From: Gonapodya prolifera JEL478
Lineage: Eukaryota; Monoblepharomycota; Monoblepharidomycetes; Monoblepharidales; Gonapodyaceae
Assembly (NCBI GenBank): GCA_001574975.1
Contig: KQ965735.1
Coordinates: 262,204 to 326,203 of the forward strand
Direction: 5' to 3'
Length of the DNA stretch: 64,000 nucleotides
In this document: positions 60,720 through 64,000 of the stretch, piece by piece
Numbering within the stretch: position 1 is the first letter of the stretch
Layout of the letters: the number at the start of each line of letters is the position of its first letter
The notes under the pieces: generated by a model
The model's database searches: none
Told to the model about the DNA's origin: nothing
Seen by the model: only the letters and a program-made list of their open reading frames with translations
Translations under genes and position numbers: made by a program

Positions 60720-63700
60720 TTATCGTGCAGCCGAATCCGAAAGCGCGCTACGGACAATGCCGTCCACGCCCTCGCCCCAGCCAACCTCCGCCACATCAAA
60801 AGGCCGCCAGCACACATCGCCCGTCGTCGATCCCATGGACGCCACAGGGCCAGAGCGGAAGATGGCCGCCTGCGCGGTCGTGGGAAGGGGCTGACCGCAG
60901 CAAGGTTTATGAAGTGTTAAGTGCGGGGACGTTGGAAATGGCGGTTCTGCACTCACCCGCGGCCATCCTGGGTCTGCCGAGCGATCAGCACACGCGACCA
61001 GCGGCCACACGGAAAGCACTGCCTGCTTGAACTTGCGTGACATGGTGCCGAACGATTTCTTGAGATGGCGTGTCATGCCACGTGAAATTACGATCAACTC
61101 CAAACAAAGGCAGGCGGTGCCACCTACCCGCTCCGCTGCTCCTGCCTTTTTCCTCTTCTCCTCCCACGTTTTCGCGAGAACCTCGGCCGCCTCCTCGCGA
61201 TCCACTATCCACGGCACAAGCGCAATGGCGGCGTCAAAGCGCGCGCCAAGATTGGGTTCAGCCCCTCTCGGAGTGCCGGGGGGGAACACCGAGCGGGCGA
61301 CTAGGTGGCGGTGGAATGCGAGTACGGGAGCAAGGCGAAGAGAGCACACTAGAGGTGACGGGAGGGTTCTGGGTACCGACACAACACGCGTCACCGCCAC
61401 CGTAGCCCTCCGCAAACACGACGATCATCCACTCACTCGATCTCCACGGTTTTCTTCCCACCCCATATTCTTACCTCCACCACTGCCTCACTCTCGCCCA
61501 CTCCACCTCCACCAAGGACAGCTCCCACCGCTGATTCCCACACCGACTTTCGTTTCGATCGTGGGGCCGGACTAGGTGGAGGTGCCGCGACAGAGTCCAG
61601 CGGTGAGCCGCCACGAAGCGCAACAGGGTAGAGTCGGGGAGGTAGTGGAAGATGAGAAGACGTGAACAACGGGAGCAGACCCCACGCGCAGCAGAGCTCT
61701 GGTAGTATTAATCACTTCAATTGCGCTGCGATTTAGCTACTTCACACACCAGAGCAGACTCACCGACGCAGTTTCCATCGCTCCTGTCGTCATCTGCATC
61801 CAAATCAATGCGTTCCAAAACAACACAAGATTCAATAAGAAGACACAACCCGGGCCGAACGCTGTCGGCTCGGACGAGAAGGGTGCTTGAATCTTGCGGA
61901 GGGAACAGCAGCGACGGCTGGGGAAGAGCATAGCATTGCGTGACCGACCCTTGAGTATCAATCCCTTACCCTCCTTTTCCTTTCACAAACCCCGTCACCC
62001 ACCTTCTTAGAGAACCCCCAAGTGCCACCACTGTCCCGCTCACTTACGCCCGCCGGCACCGTATGAACATTCCCGACCAACCCGACCCCGTCCTCCCACA
62101 GCGCACATCGGACCACTCGCGCGGCGATGCGACATGAGGGGCCAGGAATTGGAATGTTGCGAGCCGAGTGCAGGGTCAAAGTGAGCGTGGTAGAAACGGG
62201 GTGGGGAAGGGGCTGATGAACGGTGAAACGTTAACACATTTTTCTGACATCGCGAAAACACCTACTGTCGCGCTCTTGGGATCTACAATGAGATCTGTAA
62301 GGCCGGTGCCATTGAAGCCACGGGTTGGGAGAAGAGAGTCAGACAGTGACCCTCTGCCTATCATTCGTGTTATAAAATCGATGAGGAGAAGGTGTAAAGA
62401 AATGTCCACAAAGCGTCTTTGCCTTCTGGACTCAAAGCTTCTCCGTCACCCACCTTCTCTTCGAGCTCTTCCAAGTGCACTTTCAGCGAACGTTTCCGGC
62501 ACGTTGCCAAATGTCGAGCGGACCCTTTCCGACACAGACGACCAGCGTCTTCGTAAATGTGGTAGATTGAGAGACCGCATGGTCGTCGGAGATGACAGTG
62601 CGGAAGGAGGCGCTGCATGGCATCAACGGTTTTAGTGAAGATGGGGGAAGAAACAACGTTTTTGAAAGAAAGCATAAAAAAAAAATCATTCACGCAAGAA
62701 ACTCACTGAGATCAAAACTTCTCACACTTCGCGTGGGAGACCCAGCGTCGCTTCGTCCGTCTGTCCAGCCCCACGAACCTCCATCCCACTCGCTGTCGGC
62801 GGGTTTACCCTCTTGCCCCACCACTTCATCCTCCAAAAACGTTCGCGGCACGAAGCCTTCCCTCCCTTGTGCGTCACGAACAAGCCACCATCCGTCGTCC
62901 GAGGCGTCGACGAGGATCACAACGTCGCCTGCTCGAAGTGCTAGCTCGTCGTTGCTCGCAGCAATGTGCGAAGAGATCGCACGGAGGAGATGTAAATTGT
63001 TTCCTGCATCTGAGGCTCCTTCCATCGTCAAAGAAGTATTGTGTGTGGAGAGATGAGACCGCAGTGATGTGGCTCAGCAACCAAAAGCCCCCCTCATTAT
63101 TCATTGTTGGTGTGGGTGATGGAAGTTACTCTACATGTAACTCAAAGCATTAAAACAAACTAGGGTGGAATAGGGGATCGCCGAAAAAAAATAGTGTACA
63201 CGAAGTGATGAAAGTCTCAGTTGTCGTTGCAAATATGGAAACAAGAGGCTTTAAATTTCACTCTCTAGAGTGATCCATTTGGCGATGCTCAGAGTTTTGT
63301 GGGAGAAGGAAGCTCAAGCAACAACTGCTGCCAAGCCACAACACGAACGGGACAGAACGACGGCATCAAGTAGAAGAGCTCAAGCGCTCACAGCTCCATT
63401 AGAATGCGCTGTCACATACGCCCGTCCCAAACGACAGTATGTTGATCAGGCTCGTTCATCGCAAAGTCTGCGATTGCAGAACATCTCGATCCTTCGATTA
63501 CATCCATGGGCCGTGTGCCCTGCATCTCCGTATACGTGTCCTGCACCATTGCCACGGCGGAATCCACTGGCAAGAGCTTCTTGTTTTCCGTGCTGTGGTT
63601 GAACGCGGTCGATTCCACATACGCCTCAACATCGCCGCCCCCATCAACATCAGCGTCCCCCTCGCCTTCGGCATCTACATCAACATCCATGTCTGCTGGC

Positions 63701-64000
63701 ACCGCCCCACGCACTCTAATGCTGTCCTCCCCGGTGAACGTTTCTTGGTAGTCACTTGGAATCACCGCGCTATCAATGTCCTTTCTGGCCTCTCTGCATC
63801 TTTCCCATTCTCTCCTTCTGACCTCCTTCTCCTCCCGCCACTCCTTCTCCCTATCTACTTCTCCTGACCTCCACTTCGCAATCTCCTCTTCCACCTTCTT
63901 CAGCATTGCGTCCACTTCTGCCCCCCTTGCCTCTGCTACACCTTCTCCGTCTTCTGCTGCCCGCTCAATTTTGACCAGATCGGCGTGACATCCTTCTAGT
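60720..64000 (-). CDS. NPHP1: Nephrocystin-1, 5' end beyond the window (exons approximate)
   Basis: Nephrocystin-1 is a scaffold of the ciliary transition zone. Reading from the right edge: a coiled coil (MLKKVEEEIAKW, then REKEWREEKEVRRREWERC), an Asp/Glu-rich acidic segment, and an SH3 domain near 63000-62810 (LLRAISSHIAASNDELALR, DDGWWLVRDAQGREGFVP). The conserved C-terminal region follows the human protein block by block: LTLHSARNIPIPGP, RVVRCALWEDGVGLVGNVH (human RHVRLCMVDNHTVLSNIH), GGTWGFSKK (human PKTWTFSP), LLVRADSVRPGLCLLIE (human FIRSNSASPDLGILFE), CAWGLLPLF with LPLPPRLYPVALRGG, RFDAAIALVPWIVDREE, and the end CWRPFDVAEVGWGEGVDGI (human HEPFDLSEQTYDFLGEM). The order coiled coil, acidic, SH3, C-terminal module is diagnostic. 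Splice sites were not all fixed. The gene implies a true cilium with a transition zone. Confidence 0.85.

Overview
The window is nuclear DNA of a flagellated (zoosporic, chytrid-type) fungus. The genes are intron-rich, with most resolved introns 59 to 117 bp and canonical GT/AG ends. The gene content also points there: a TOK-type 8TM/2-pore potassium channel and a family 3 pectate lyase, which are fungal hallmarks, sit beside cilium and centriole genes (nephrocystin-1, an Sfi1-like centrin-binding protein, a probable TALPID3-like protein). No mobile element, viral remnant, CRISPR, tRNA or rRNA was recognised.

Left part (1-12.2 kb): the 3' part of an Sfi1-like gene (-), a decayed F-box gene (+), a fragment of a cytochrome b5 reductase exon (+), a complete TOK-type channel (+, six exons, predicted 1051 aa) and a secreted PL3 pectate lyase (-, five exons, predicted 410 aa).

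12.9-26.1 kb (-): two head-to-tail copies of a large polytopic membrane protein of the Tiny macrocysts (TmcB/TmcC) type. They share a promoter dyad at the same distance from the start codon. A 561-N gap lies in the first copy. Both gap edges and a single-N join in the second copy are exactly 95 bp identical, which looks like de Bruijn assembly overlap. A third, more divergent copy lies at 49.3-55.0 kb (+).

27.3-40.6 kb: RAB3GAP2-like Rab-GAP regulatory subunit (+), zinc alcohol dehydrogenase (-), YIL108W-type HExxH metallopeptidase (+), calcineurin-like phosphoesterase (-), a second broken F-box copy (-) and an NADH-cytochrome b5 reductase (-, predicted 424 aa). The F-box and reductase pair echoes the broken pair at 4.4-6.2 kb, so part of this segment was duplicated within the window.

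40.6-64 kb: a poorly resolved 2 kb stretch; a 1959-aa Pro/Ala-rich, TALPID3-like protein (+); the third Tmc-like gene (+); then a run of minus-strand genes: a CysM-type cysteine synthase fused to a TXNDC17-like thioredoxin domain with an altered active site, an enoyl-CoA hydratase with a C-terminal membrane helix, an FAHD1-type fumarylacetoacetate hydrolase with a 68-bp tandem repeat in one intron, and nephrocystin-1, which runs off the right end.

The metabolic genes do not form one pathway. The recurring themes are membrane sensing (three Tmc-like proteins and a K+ channel) and the cilium/centriole (nephrocystin-1, TALPID3-like, Sfi1-like), as expected for a zoospore-forming organism. Splice sites were derived by eye; where exons are marked approximate, only the conserved blocks are secure.
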